NCBI RefSeq assembly: GCF_900094555.1
Contig: NZ_FMAC01000001.1
Span: 434,001 to 498,000 of the forward strand
Length of the DNA: 64,000 bases
Direction: 5' to 3'
From: Martinezella hainanensis
GTDB taxonomy: Bacteria > Pseudomonadota > Alphaproteobacteria > Rhizobiales > Rhizobiaceae
Made by a program: the position numbers and the translations under genes. Of the stretch, positions 39,596-49,008 are shown one piece after another (position 1 is the stretch's first letter; every line of letters starts with the position of its first letter). Under the pieces are notes generated by a model. The model worked only from the letters and a program-made list of their open reading frames with translations. It made no database searches and was not told the origin of the DNA.

Positions 39596-40453
39596 TTATG
39601 CCGACTTCTCTTTGAAGACATTGGCGATGCAGTCTCGCTCTTCGAGAATCCCTGACCATTCATCCCCATGATATGTCGAGTCGTAGATCAGCGTGAAAGG
39701 ACCTTGATAACCGGCCGCGTTGGAAAGCTTGATGCAACGAACATAATCCTCTGCATCGAGACCTGTTGCTGAATAACGTCCCTTTGCATGGCAAAGTTCA
39801 GCACGGCCCATGATCTTTGCGAGATCCTCGTATTTACCGGCTCGCTCCCAGTTGCCGAAATCTCCGTTGAGGCCAACTTTGCTGCGTAGAGCGTCAAGAA
39901 TCCGATTGACCTCCGCCGGCCCCGGCAGCAGATCGAACCAATTCTCAATGACGAGACGGATGCCCGCAGCAATAGCCAATTCAGCCAGTCGGTGAAGATG
40001 GGTCTCCACAAGCGTCAAGGCCGAATCGGTCGGCTGAGCCTTCCCGGCAATCACGCGCATATTTTCAGCCCCAAGGGCCACGGCAACGTCAATCCATCCT
40101 GCCATCCATTCGGCATCGCGCTGGGCGGTTTCAGAATTGCTGAGATCTCCGTCTTCAACGAGCAGCGTCTGAAGCTTTACACTGGCCTCCTCCGCAGCCT
40201 TACGCAAATCACCGAGATAGCTCGGAAGAAGACTCGGCAAATGGAAGGAGCAAATCTCAACCCTAAAGATGCCATGATCGGCGCATTGTTGCGGCACATT
40301 GATCAATTCGATCGTGCCCTCCCCGTAAGTCGGCTGCCGAACGGGATATGCTAGATCGCCAGGTTTATAGGGATAGGTAGAGCCGAGCTTCCGATGCAAG
40401 GACCATGTGGAAACCGCAAAACGATCCGACAAATCAACCACAAGACGCCCCAT
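39596..40453 (-). CDS. Sugar phosphate isomerase/epimerase (TIM barrel, xylose-isomerase-like)
   Basis: 285 residues of the AP-endonuclease-2/xylose-isomerase-like superfamily. Indicative segments are FAVSTWSLHRKLG near the start, HGIFRVEICSFHLPSL (about 58) carrying a metal-binding Glu position, LAIAAGIRLVIENWFDL (about 155), LNGDFGNWERAG (about 195) with the metal-binding Asp, ELCHAKGRYS (about 217) with His, and a late PFTLIYDS. It probably isomerises or dehydrates a sugar or cyclitol. It is the last gene I would assign to the host chromosome before the prophage. Confidence 0.75.
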   Translation of the reverse strand: MGRLVVDLSDRFAVSTWSLHRKLGSTYPYKPGDLAYPVRQPTYGEGTIELINVPQQCADHGIFRVEICSFHLPSLLPSYLGDLRKAAEEASVKLQTLLVEDGDLSNSETAQRDAEWMAGWIDVAVALGAENMRVIAGKAQPTDSALTLVETHLHRLAELAIAAGIRLVIENWFDLLPGPAEVNRILDALRSKVGLNGDFGNWERAGKYEDLAKIMGRAELCHAKGRYSATGLDAEDYVRCIKLSNAAGYQGPFTLIYDSTYHGDEWSGILEERDCIANVFKEKSA

Positions 40454-40571
40454 CTCTTATTGACCGTAAAAGGTATTCAAGAAATAGGCTGGATTGCGCG
40501 GATATCAATCGAAAATATACAGTAGCTACCCGCTCCTATGTGTCCCTTTGTCAGATGAAAGCATCGCACGA

Positions 40572-40901
40572 CTACGGTGTTTCACGGCCTCCTTTGACCC
40601 ATCTGGAAATAGCGTCGAAAACCAGATCGGCAATCCACATGGCGCATATGCCGACGACGAAAGCCGTGGCATTCATGGCTGCGACATCCTTTTGCGGCAA
40701 AGGCCAGTTGATGGCCCGCAGATAGAAAAGCGCCGGCTCCGTCAGATAGGTGGCGGCAAGTGCGCCACAGATCGGTGATGCAACGATCTCTCGTGTCGTA
40801 TATCGGCGCCTGGAAAGGCCACGCAAAATGCCGCCAGAAAGGCCAGCGATGACAACTCCGACTTTGATGCCCAAGGCATCCAGAAATTCGTGTAACGTCA
40901 T
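40572..40901 (-). CDS. Phage holin-like membrane protein
   Basis: 109 residues from ATG 40899-40901 (MTLHEFLDALGIKVG). Three hydrophobic stretches are visible: VGVVIAGLSGGILRGL, the ICGALAATYLTEPALFYL stretch and FVVGICAMWIADLVFDAI. A charged tail follows. Small size, three membrane segments and position at the lysis end of the prophage, next to an endolysin, suggest a holin. No family motif confirms it. Confidence 0.6.
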   Translation of the reverse strand: MTLHEFLDALGIKVGVVIAGLSGGILRGLSRRRYTTREIVASPICGALAATYLTEPALFYLRAINWPLPQKDVAAMNATAFVVGICAMWIADLVFDAISRWVKGGRETP

Positions 40902-40976
40902 CGCTTTTCTCAACCAAATTCGGGGACCGTCGATTGCCGCCGCCACCTATTCATTAGGGTGCGGCACCAAATGGTT

Positions 40977-41228
40977 TCATTTATCGACAGGCGGCTGCGG
41001 CTTTATCAAACCTCCAACACCATCACGCGTGATGTTGATAATGATTTTCAGAGTACTCAAAGCCGCAGCTGCGGCAGCAGCAAAGCTTGGGCCGATAAAG
41101 GATTGCGAACATTCCAAGGTACCGTCTGCAAATTGCGTGCAGCCCGTCGCCAGAAGAACCGCAATCATGGACGTAGATAGTGCTATCAAAACGTTCAGAA
41201 TATTATGGAATGCATTCGTATTGAGCAT
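40977..41228 (-). CDS. Small phage membrane protein (83 residues)
   Basis: 83 residues; ATG 41226-41228 is preceded by AAGAGGAA. Two hydrophobic segments are visible, LNVLIALSTSMIAVLLATGC and PSFAAAAAAALSTLKIIINI, separated by a loop with two cysteines. It lies between the holin-like gene and the endolysin. A lysis accessory or second holin is possible; the family was not recognised. Confidence 0.55.
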   Translation of the reverse strand: MLNTNAFHNILNVLIALSTSMIAVLLATGCTQFADGTLECSQSFIGPSFAAAAAAALSTLKIIINITRDGVGGLIKPQPPVDK

Positions 41229-41380
41229 ATGTTTTCCTCTTGAATAGATTGGAGCGGCTCACCGGTACGATACCGCCCAAGCTTTGAATTCGTGGAAAGC
41301 TGGCATGAAGGGCATATGCGAAAAGTCGATACTCTCAGTATCGTCAGCATCTAACCGTCTATAACCAACGTCGAATAAAA

Positions 41381-42022
41381 CTACCGGGCGCGCTCAATCG
41401 CCGCCGCGAACTTCTTGGCAAAGCCGGCAATATCGATTGCCCGATCCGTACCGTTGATAATCCGGCGCGCACCGATCCAATCAGAACCGGTAGCGCTAAA
41501 GTAATCGGCAAGCTTTCTACCGGTGAAACGGCCGTTGATCATGCCGTTGAACAGGATTTCGATCGCTTTATCGTTATCGAGAGCTCGATCCGGATTATCG
41601 CTGATGCCATACTTGGCATAGTTGTCCCGCCCGGTGATTTGCACGAGACCGCGGCCACGGTAGCGCCAGCCATCATCACTCGCTTCATCGCCGTTTCCCA
41701 TACGATTAGCATAAGCGCGGTTGGCTATCCGTCGCGGCTGGCGAGAATATACAGCTGCCTGTTCCATATTGAAATATTTCGGAAATGTCGCCTGCAAACC
41801 GGCGGCCGAATAGCTCAGACTTTCCGAAATTGCACACATGGTTTTGCCCGTCTCGTGATAGACTGTTGCCAGCATGTAAGCGAGCCAGCGGGGATCGAAG
41901 GGCTCTGCCAGCCAAGCGGCCAGGATTGCCTCCGTACCATTGACCTGAGTTATCGACAGCCGACCGCCAAATAATGGCGCTCGCACAGCCGAGAAGAATT
42001 TCTCGTGATCCATAAGCTTCAT
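41381..42022 (-). CDS. Phage endolysin, glycoside hydrolase family 19 (chitinase-like lysozyme)
   Basis: 213 residues from ATG 42020-42022; an ATG at 42013 is also possible. The GH19 catalytic acid sits in TVYHETGKTM around residue 55. The family's substrate-groove signature YRGRGLVQITGRDNYAKYG lies around 120-138, followed by NDKAIEILFNGMINGRFTG. It degrades peptidoglycan at the end of infection. No signal peptide is seen, so export should depend on a holin, for which two candidates lie downstream in the same transcript direction. Confidence 0.88.
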   Translation of the reverse strand: MKLMDHEKFFSAVRAPLFGGRLSITQVNGTEAILAAWLAEPFDPRWLAYMLATVYHETGKTMCAISESLSYSAAGLQATFPKYFNMEQAAVYSRQPRRIANRAYANRMGNGDEASDDGWRYRGRGLVQITGRDNYAKYGISDNPDRALDNDKAIEILFNGMINGRFTGRKLADYFSATGSDWIGARRIINGTDRAIDIAGFAKKFAAAIERAR

Positions 42023-42284
42023 TCCAAACTCGAAGATATAAGATTCGAATGGCAAATACGAATGAGACGCTTGGCAACGATGCTGCTAGGCAAAGCAGCT
42101 TCGCTACTTCCCTTTATCCAGTCATATCGCTCACTTCCCGCTCTGGCCGGCAGGTCGATCAGATCTTGATGAATCAATCTTTGATTGCATGTATAGCCGG
42201 ATTGACGTCTCGCAAAGCTGACAGAGCGGTCGACCGCATCGAGGCAGAAATTAACCTCGCCTTACAGCGGCATGAATTGCCTCT

Positions 42285-42308
42285 TGCGCACTTTAGTGGG
42301 AGTGCGCA
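42285..42308. terminator. Stem-loop between tail and lysis genes
   Basis: TGCGCACT (42285-42292) pairs with AGTGCGCA (42301-42308) with an 8-nt loop, just after the stop of the DUF4376 gene. There is no T run, so it may stabilise mRNA or regulate rather than terminate. The rest of the 297-base gap (42023-42319) shows no convincing gene. Confidence 0.45.
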
Positions 42309-42319
42309 TTCGGGCTCCC

Positions 42320-42991
42320 TTAGGTGCTGGGTGATGCGGCCGCATTGGACGGCCAGGCAAAAGCATCGATCTCGGCCTTCGTGGAGATCGAACCCGCGAT
42401 GATTTGGGCGTTCACCTCGCCCTCGGCCGCAAAAGCCGCCTGGACATGAGCACCGACCGCGTTCGCGATCGCAGCCATCTGTCCTGCCGTCAGCTCAACG
42501 AAACCGCTTACCGTCTTGAACTTCATCGCCACCTCCGGATTTGCCTGCACATAGTTGTAGGCTCCGGTAATCAGCGATTGGCTTGCCCGATCGGTCATGA
42601 TGCGCATCTCGCCATCGATGATGATGCCGCCCGTTTCGACGGCGTAGCGCTTGGATGCGGCATAGGCGTAAAGATCGACCGGCTCCGGTTCTAACGACCA
42701 GCCTGCGACAATGGAAAGAAGGCTTGCCGGCGCCTCCGGCCATTCAGTAGCCGAGCTAACGAGGGCTGCCTCCTTATTGCTCAGCTGATCAAGGATCGCG
42801 TCCTTGTCGGCCGCATCCAGTCCGGAGGTGATCCTGGCGGCAAGCGCCAGCCAGTAATCCGGCACATTGTAGATCTGCTGCCGGCCGAGCCAGAAGGCGA
42901 CACACGCCATCCAGCGATCGGCCTTGTTTTCCGAGCGAGCCGCAAGCAGCGCCTCGACCATCGGTTCATACATGCTGTCAATGCGATACAT
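42320..42991 (-). CDS. DUF4376 domain-containing phage tail-associated protein
   Basis: 223 residues. The C-terminal DUF4376 domain covers about residues 110-215, from RYAVETGGIIIDGEMRIMTD through LITGAYNYVQANPEVAMKF to AGQMAAIANAVGAHVQAAF. Such domains occur in tail-fibre-adjacent proteins of many tailed phages. The N-terminal half is helical and was not assigned. It follows the giant tail gene after 19 bases on the same strand, which suggests a tail-fibre accessory or assembly role. Confidence 0.8.
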   Translation of the reverse strand: MYRIDSMYEPMVEALLAARSENKADRWMACVAFWLGRQQIYNVPDYWLALAARITSGLDAADKDAILDQLSNKEAALVSSATEWPEAPASLLSIVAGWSLEPEPVDLYAYAASKRYAVETGGIIIDGEMRIMTDRASQSLITGAYNYVQANPEVAMKFKTVSGFVELTAGQMAAIANAVGAHVQAAFAAEGEVNAQIIAGSISTKAEIDAFAWPSNAAASPST

Positions 42992-43010
42992 GGCAGTCCT
43001 TTCCTGCGGT

Positions 43011-46000
43011 TCAGCGCTTCAAAGTCAGCGCGTTGATGCTGCGGTTGTTGACAAGAAGGAGCGGCGCACTGCTCCCTTGAAGAGCGAGCGGCTTCACGTC
43101 GAAGCGGAACTGCGTAGAGGCGGTTCCAGCGGGCGGGGTGTACGTAAAGGCGTGCGCGAAGGTGCCGTACTTAAAGAACGATAAGGGCAGAACGGCCGTG
43201 TAGGCATTGTTGCCGTTATCCCAAACGTAAACCTCGACTTCGGTCATCGCGCCGGCCTGGGTGACGCCATTGTTGCTCATTGAGAACGAAGACATGACCA
43301 GAACGGGCGGGGAACCGGTGCCGTGATAGGCCGTGATACCCGTGATCGGAATGGGGCCAGATCCAGCATTAATGCCCGCCTGGCCTTGAATATCAGAATC
43401 AACGCGGGTGACCGCCCCGGCGGCGATTTTGTCGACGGTGACGCCGCCCACGATCAGTTTGTCGGTCGTGATCGCGCCGGCCGTAATCATGTTGGCCGTG
43501 ATGGCATTCGCCGCAATCTTGTTCGCGGTGATCGCGCCATCCACGATCAGCTCGGCCGAGACGGCACGGCGCATGACAGGTTTCGACCAGTAGCAGGAGT
43601 TGCCGGTGCCCGCCGTCTTGTCTACCTGCAGGAGCATCGCCAGCTTGGTATAGCCGCTCGGGATCGTAATCCGCCCCTGCAGCCGCACAAATTGGTTTTT
43701 AACGTTGCTCGTGGCTCCGGGCACCGCCTGCGGCCCCCATGTGCCCGATGGCGTCAGTAGGCCTGCGTAGATGTTTGCTGCCCCAGCATCGGTGTTGTAG
43801 ACCCAGACGTCGAAGGCATAGACCTCGCCGGGAGTGACGGCGACATAGCTCGACCGCGCCATGTCGCGACCGAGTGACTGAAGAACCCAGCCGGCCGCAT
43901 CACCCGAAACGGTGTCATTGTAAAAGGCTTGCAGGTTCTGAAGAACCCAGCCGTCCAGGGTGCCGCTTTGCCAGCCGTTATCGGCCATGTTGGAGAAATC
44001 GGTCAGGACGAGCTGCTTGGCAGTAATGGCATTCGCGGCGATCTGCCCCGCGCCGATGGTGTTGGCGGCAAGCTTGTCACCGGTAATCGAGCTGCCCGCG
44101 ATCGTGGTAGCGGTCACCGCGCCGGCCGCGATCGTGCCGACCGTCACGGCATTCGCGGCAATCTTGCCGGCCGTCACAGCGTTCGCTGCGATCTTGTCGG
44201 CGGTGATGCCGTTAGCGACGATGCCGTTCGGGGTGATCAGGATGACACTGCCATCGCTCCACGGTGTCGGTTCGGCCGCGCCGGCCGGGATGCGGCACAG
44301 CATCGGCTTGTTGACGAACATGTAGCTGTCCGTCTGACCGGCGTTGGTATCGAGCTTGCGCAGATGGAAGGAAGCGGCAACGGCGTTGGCAGGTGCCGCG
44401 CCGACCGTGCGGAGGCGTGGCCAAAGATCGGGATTGGTCCCATCCGAGGGAACGCCTACGTTGGCCGAGGCGGTGGTATAGCTGAGTGCCCCACCATCGG
44501 CTCCTATCCATTCGATACGCAGCTCGACGGTGCAGCGATGTGCCGATATGCAGGCCGTTGCCTCCAACCACTCTCCCGGTGCGCAGGGCACCGCATACGG
44601 CAACGAATAAGCTAGGCCATCACCGTCAGGCCGCTTCCATCGGACGTCGGTAAAGAAGCCGCTAGGACCGCTGCCCTGCCGCAGTTCCAACACCGGATTG
44701 TTGCGACCGGCCCATGCCTCGCCGGGTTGACGGATGCGCAAGGCGAGCCCTGGAATGGTGCCGCTGGTATAGGTGACGAGCCAGCAGTCCAGCCCCATCG
44801 TGAAACTGGTGTTCTGAAGCAAGTTCTTGCCCGAGCCGACCGCCAGAGCATTCGTCGTCACCGCGTTGGAGGCCAGCTTATCGGCCGTGATGGCGCTGGC
44901 CGCGATCTGCGTGGCCGAGACCGCGCCGGCCGCGATCGTGCCCGCCGTCACCGCATTGGCCGCAATCTTGCCGGCAACCACAGAGCCGTCGACCAGCAGA
45001 TTGGCCGTCGCCTTCCGCAAGAAGCTAGCCCCGCCGAACGAGATATTGCCGTCCGTGTTATCCCGCTGAACATAGATGCGGAATATGGCTCCAAAGGAGT
45101 TAGCGGGCGGGGTCATCGTGATCGTATAGCTCTGAAGCCCGGAAACCGTCGTGCCTCCTGACGTGTCGAAAATGGGGGGATAGACATCAGGGTTCAGCAC
45201 CTGGCCTGTCGCGTCCGTCCAATGAACGCGTGCCCAGACAGCCATCTTCGTACCGGAAGTACGGATCGCTTGGCATGATGCAAGATACTGCTGCCCAGGA
45301 ACGATTGGAAACGCATCCGACTGGACAATTAGCTGGTAACCCGCACCCGCAATATAGGTGTAGTCAAGCGAACCCTTGCTATTGAATGCTTGTGTCGCCA
45401 CCGGGTTGACGACCACATTGGCGGGTCTGGAGAACCAGGAATCGGAACTTTGCAGCTGATTATCGGGAATGAGATTTTCCCAATCCTGCAGAATGAGGCT
45501 CCGAGCGGTGACAGCATTCGCCGCAATCTTGTCGGCTGTGATCGCGTTTGCTGCAACCTTCTCAGCGGTGATGGCACCGTCTACAATCAGATTGCCGCCG
45601 TTTCTACGCTGGCACGAAACGAATCCAATCTGGTAGCTTCCTGCTGCGGTCAGGTTGACTCCCGGAACGAAATCCACCCAAGCGTAAACTGCGCCGGCCG
45701 GCACGATGACCGTTGCGTTCCATTCCGTGTAGGAGGTTCCGACCGTTACGGGGACGTTGAAGCCTGCCTGGTTGAGATAGCTGATTTTGTCCGCGCCCAT
45801 AAAGCGCATACGCACAGACAGCAGGCCGGCCGGTGTTCCGGTCGCCCTTACGAACACCTGAAGGAAATATTGCTCGCCGGGAAGAACGGGGAAAATATTG
45901 TTGTTTCTCGACGCAATAGCGTTCGCCACGGCACCGGCACCGATGTTCATATAGTAGTTACCGGTATAGGCGTTGGCGCTGTTGCTGAGGATGGCAACGC

Positions 46001-48914
46001 CGGCACCGTTCACCCAGCTCTTATCCCCTTCGCCAAAGTTCGGGTTCTCGCAGCGATTGGTGAAGTCGGCCAAAACCATCTTGTCGGCCGTAATGGCGTT
46101 CGCCGCGATCTGCGTCGCGCCGATGGCACCGGCTGCTATCTGACCGGCCGTAATGCTGTTGGCGGCGATCTTGTCGGCCGTGACGGCTCCCGCTGCAAGC
46201 GTATTGGCGGTGACCGCGCCGGCAGCGAGTTTAGGAGTCGAGATCGCGCCGTCCGAGATCTGCGTTCCAACGATCTGGCCAGCAATGTCACCCGCCGCCG
46301 TCGCAGCCGTCCAGGCAGTGCCGGTGTAGCGGTAAAGCTTGTCATCGGTCGTCAGATAGACGGTGCGTCCCTCGACATTGCCCGAGCTGGGAAGGCTGGA
46401 GACGATTTCTACCGGACGAATGTCGGAGGCGAATTTTGTGGCATCGACCGCATTGGCGGCAAGCTTGGTGGCGCTGACCGAACCATCGGCAAGCTTGCTC
46501 GCATCCACGGCGAGCGCTGCCAGCTTGTTGTTCGTGATGGCGCTGTCCGCAATTTGAGAGCTGCTCAACGTGCCGTTGACATCGCCAGCAGCAACCGCCG
46601 CCGTCCACGCGCCGTTATGGTAGCGGTAAAGCTTGCCATCCGTCGTCAGATAAACCTGCCGCCCTTCGACATTATCCATCATCGGGAGCGCAGAAACGAC
46701 TTCTACGGCCTTGATGCCCGAAGCGAGCTTAGTCTCATCGATCGCGCCCTGCGCAAGCTTGGCGGCCGTCACGGCACTGTCGGCGAGCTTCGTGGAGATC
46801 ACCGCGCCGCTCGCCAGCACCTCGGCCGTAACAGCGGCCACCTCCAGCTTTGCTGTCGAAACTGCCTGGTCGGCGAGCTTCAGGTTGGAGACCGCCTCGT
46901 CCATGATCTTCGCAGCTGATATAGCTGCATCAGCAATCTTGGATTGGACGATTGCACCGTCAAGAACGTCGGCCGTCTGGATAAGAACATTCGGCGTCTT
47001 GACGGTCAGCCAGGCCGACCAATCCGTTGCCCGGTTCGACTGCGGAAGATATCGGCCCCGCGCCTCGTAGTTGGTATTGGCGAGCGTCCATTGGCCGGAG
47101 ATCAACCACGAGTATGGGGAGGCATAGGGATTGCTGTCGCTATCGAATACGACATCGCCGGTTTCCTTCAAACGCACCTGTACCCATACGCCCGCGACAT
47201 CATCGAGATCCGGCGCACAGTTGATCTTGATCGCCGGGCGGCGGTCAATGCCGCCGGCATCCTTGATGGTTGCGGACTCAACGGTCCAGCCGATCATTGG
47301 CTGCGATGGCGGCGTGATGGGGCCAAGCCAGCCGATGGCGATGGGCAACTGCAGGCCGGGATGCCAGTCGTAGTCGGCCGGATCGACTTCCTTTAACGTG
47401 ACGACGATGAGGAAATTCGGCTGCGGCTCCACTTTGACGACAAGGAATTTCTTCTCCTCATAGCCGTTGCGGACAGAAGACCAGGAAACGACGTCGTTCG
47501 GCTCCAGAGGATAGGCATCCGGCGGCAGCGACACCTGGTGGACACGAAAGCGTCGATAATCCTGGATCATCGCCAGACCAATGCGCTGCACCTGGTTGGC
47601 AAAGGGTACGGCAAGCAGCTGGACTTGCGCCGGAAGACGCCGATTGCCGTCCTGCGCCTCGAGATCCGCATCGTAACGCCCCGGCGCGTCCTTCGTCGCC
47701 CATTTTTCCGCTGGCTCCGGATAGGTGGCCTCGATGGCATTGTAGGTTGCAGAGAGGGAGGGAAACGGCTGGAAATCCTGCTCCTCCGTGACGATAATAT
47801 CATCATCCGTGAACGAGTAGACTGCCGCGCCTGGCGTACCCACCAGCATCTTGAAGATGCCGCCAACTTCGGCAATGCGGCCGTTGCAGCCCTTCAGCAG
47901 TTCGGAAACTGCATCGAGCGGTTCCTGATCGCACTGCACGTCATAGCCGGCACGGAAAGCCGGCTCGCTGCCGCCGCCGTCGAGCGGGACGGAGGCGTCA
48001 CAAGCATTGGCCGCAGCCATCCAATTCGTTGCCGGTAGGCAGAAGGCGCCGATATTCTGGCCGCCATAGACCCATTCCGAGCCGTAATACACACCACGGG
48101 CGAGGTTGTAGATCATCACAGCCGGGTTGGTGCTAGGCTCCCACGTCGAGGGATCGGCCCAGCGATGCGCACCATTGCCGCCGACCGAAGTGTCCTTTCT
48201 GACGTCGTAAAGCGGCAGTGGATGCGGCTCGAAGAGGCCGGCGGGCACTCCCTTGAAAAGATCGGTATTGTAGCGCGAGGTCAGGATGACGACCTGGCAG
48301 CCGCGGCCGATCATCGTCGATTTCCAGGGCCGCTCGGCATGGGTGCCGAATTTGGCCGTCAAAAAGGCGTCGGGGCTCGTCTGCGTGCCGTCGAGAAACT
48401 TGATCCAGAGATAGTCCTTGTTCTTGACGCGATATTGCAGCACCGGGAAGCCGCGCCCGTCGGGATGCGGCTCGTCCCAGAGTACGCCGACCTTTTGGTC
48501 GTCGATCCAGACGCTGGTCAGGCCGCGTTCGCCGGCCCGGTTGGGGAGGCTGCCGATTTCGATGACATCGGTGAAATAGGCATTCGGCGTCTTGCCGTCG
48601 TCTCCCCAGGTGCCGGCGTACTTGCGCTTGCCGGCAGTCGCGTAGCTGCCGATGATGAAGGACATCGCATGATCGTCCCCCATGCTGATATCGAGCTTCG
48701 TTCCGGCCGGCTGCGGCTTATCCTTCTTCGCCAGCGCCTTTTCGACGAGCGAAAGGCCGATGTTGATAGCAACCGTCAGTATCAGCTTGCCGATGCTGAT
48801 CGAGCCGAGAAAGTTACCTATCACGGCAATTGCCGCAGAAATCGGGTCGGCATGCGCCGCATCCGCCATCAGCCAGAAGCTGAGGACGTTCAGAAGCAGA
48901 ATGAGATATTTCAT
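43011..48914 (-). CDS. Giant modular phage tail-tip/fibre protein
   Basis: 1967 residues from ATG 48912-48914. The N-terminus MKYLILLLNVLSFWLMADAA..HA resembles a signal peptide and is followed by a second hydrophobic stretch. About residues 60-750 (48740-46990) resemble the central tail-tip (J-like) protein. The rest is modular. Linkers built of 'A.AIxAxKIAANAVTA'-type repeats lie at about 46990-46730, 46560-46420, 46250-46070, 45590-45500, 45010-44860, 44230-44010 and 43560-43390. Between them are a duplicated module with VYLTTDGKLYRY and VYLTTDDKLYRY, and four beta-rich modules starting near 46060, 45490, 44830 and 44000. It probably contacts the host receptor. Confidence 0.85.
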   Translation of the reverse strand: MKYLILLLNVLSFWLMADAAHADPISAAIAVIGNFLGSISIGKLILTVAINIGLSLVEKALAKKDKPQPAGTKLDISMGDDHAMSFIIGSYATAGKRKYAGTWGDDGKTPNAYFTDVIEIGSLPNRAGERGLTSVWIDDQKVGVLWDEPHPDGRGFPVLQYRVKNKDYLWIKFLDGTQTSPDAFLTAKFGTHAERPWKSTMIGRGCQVVILTSRYNTDLFKGVPAGLFEPHPLPLYDVRKDTSVGGNGAHRWADPSTWEPSTNPAVMIYNLARGVYYGSEWVYGGQNIGAFCLPATNWMAAANACDASVPLDGGGSEPAFRAGYDVQCDQEPLDAVSELLKGCNGRIAEVGGIFKMLVGTPGAAVYSFTDDDIIVTEEQDFQPFPSLSATYNAIEATYPEPAEKWATKDAPGRYDADLEAQDGNRRLPAQVQLLAVPFANQVQRIGLAMIQDYRRFRVHQVSLPPDAYPLEPNDVVSWSSVRNGYEEKKFLVVKVEPQPNFLIVVTLKEVDPADYDWHPGLQLPIAIGWLGPITPPSQPMIGWTVESATIKDAGGIDRRPAIKINCAPDLDDVAGVWVQVRLKETGDVVFDSDSNPYASPYSWLISGQWTLANTNYEARGRYLPQSNRATDWSAWLTVKTPNVLIQTADVLDGAIVQSKIADAAISAAKIMDEAVSNLKLADQAVSTAKLEVAAVTAEVLASGAVISTKLADSAVTAAKLAQGAIDETKLASGIKAVEVVSALPMMDNVEGRQVYLTTDGKLYRYHNGAWTAAVAAGDVNGTLSSSQIADSAITNNKLAALAVDASKLADGSVSATKLAANAVDATKFASDIRPVEIVSSLPSSGNVEGRTVYLTTDDKLYRYTGTAWTAATAAGDIAGQIVGTQISDGAISTPKLAAGAVTANTLAAGAVTADKIAANSITAGQIAAGAIGATQIAANAITADKMVLADFTNRCENPNFGEGDKSWVNGAGVAILSNSANAYTGNYYMNIGAGAVANAIASRNNNIFPVLPGEQYFLQVFVRATGTPAGLLSVRMRFMGADKISYLNQAGFNVPVTVGTSYTEWNATVIVPAGAVYAWVDFVPGVNLTAAGSYQIGFVSCQRRNGGNLIVDGAITAEKVAANAITADKIAANAVTARSLILQDWENLIPDNQLQSSDSWFSRPANVVVNPVATQAFNSKGSLDYTYIAGAGYQLIVQSDAFPIVPGQQYLASCQAIRTSGTKMAVWARVHWTDATGQVLNPDVYPPIFDTSGGTTVSGLQSYTITMTPPANSFGAIFRIYVQRDNTDGNISFGGASFLRKATANLLVDGSVVAGKIAANAVTAGTIAAGAVSATQIAASAITADKLASNAVTTNALAVGSGKNLLQNTSFTMGLDCWLVTYTSGTIPGLALRIRQPGEAWAGRNNPVLELRQGSGPSGFFTDVRWKRPDGDGLAYSLPYAVPCAPGEWLEATACISAHRCTVELRIEWIGADGGALSYTTASANVGVPSDGTNPDLWPRLRTVGAAPANAVAASFHLRKLDTNAGQTDSYMFVNKPMLCRIPAGAAEPTPWSDGSVILITPNGIVANGITADKIAANAVTAGKIAANAVTVGTIAAGAVTATTIAGSSITGDKLAANTIGAGQIAANAITAKQLVLTDFSNMADNGWQSGTLDGWVLQNLQAFYNDTVSGDAAGWVLQSLGRDMARSSYVAVTPGEVYAFDVWVYNTDAGAANIYAGLLTPSGTWGPQAVPGATSNVKNQFVRLQGRITIPSGYTKLAMLLQVDKTAGTGNSCYWSKPVMRRAVSAELIVDGAITANKIAANAITANMITAGAITTDKLIVGGVTVDKIAAGAVTRVDSDIQGQAGINAGSGPIPITGITAYHGTGSPPVLVMSSFSMSNNGVTQAGAMTEVEVYVWDNGNNAYTAVLPLSFFKYGTFAHAFTYTPPAGTASTQFRFDVKPLALQGSSAPLLLVNNRSINALTLKR
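43390..46990 (-). repeat. Degenerate internal repeats of the tail-fibre gene
   Basis: Seven clusters encode short hydrophobic repeats of the form 'AANAITADKIAANAVTA'. On the plus strand they show as recurring GCGGCGATC/TTGTCGGCGGTGAT-like words. They link larger modules and are a likely substrate for recombination that shuffles receptor-binding modules between phages. Confidence 0.75.
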
Positions 48915-49008
48915 GGATCGGACGACCTCGAATGGCGCATGGGAAAGAATCGTCGCAGGCAGGGCCGCGGCGACTGTCACCGGTCAGAGATAGGAAGAAT
49001 GACGTGGC

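Noticed and set aside
40454..40571. tRNA gene as an attachment site
   Set aside because: No cloverleaf-like sequence could be found on either strand in or near this gap.
42049..42402. Plus-strand open frame in the gap after the endolysin gene
   Set aside because: It overlaps the DUF4376 gene, lacks a ribosome-binding site and resembles no family.
45390..46919. Long plus-strand open frame opposite the tail-fibre gene
   Set aside because: Open only because of the repetitive GC-rich composition of the tail gene; Arg/Gly-rich product.
43390..46990. Regular repeats that might suggest a CRISPR array or a diversity-generating template
   Set aside because: The repeats are coding, degenerate and in frame, with no constant repeat-spacer form, no cas genes and no reverse transcriptase.
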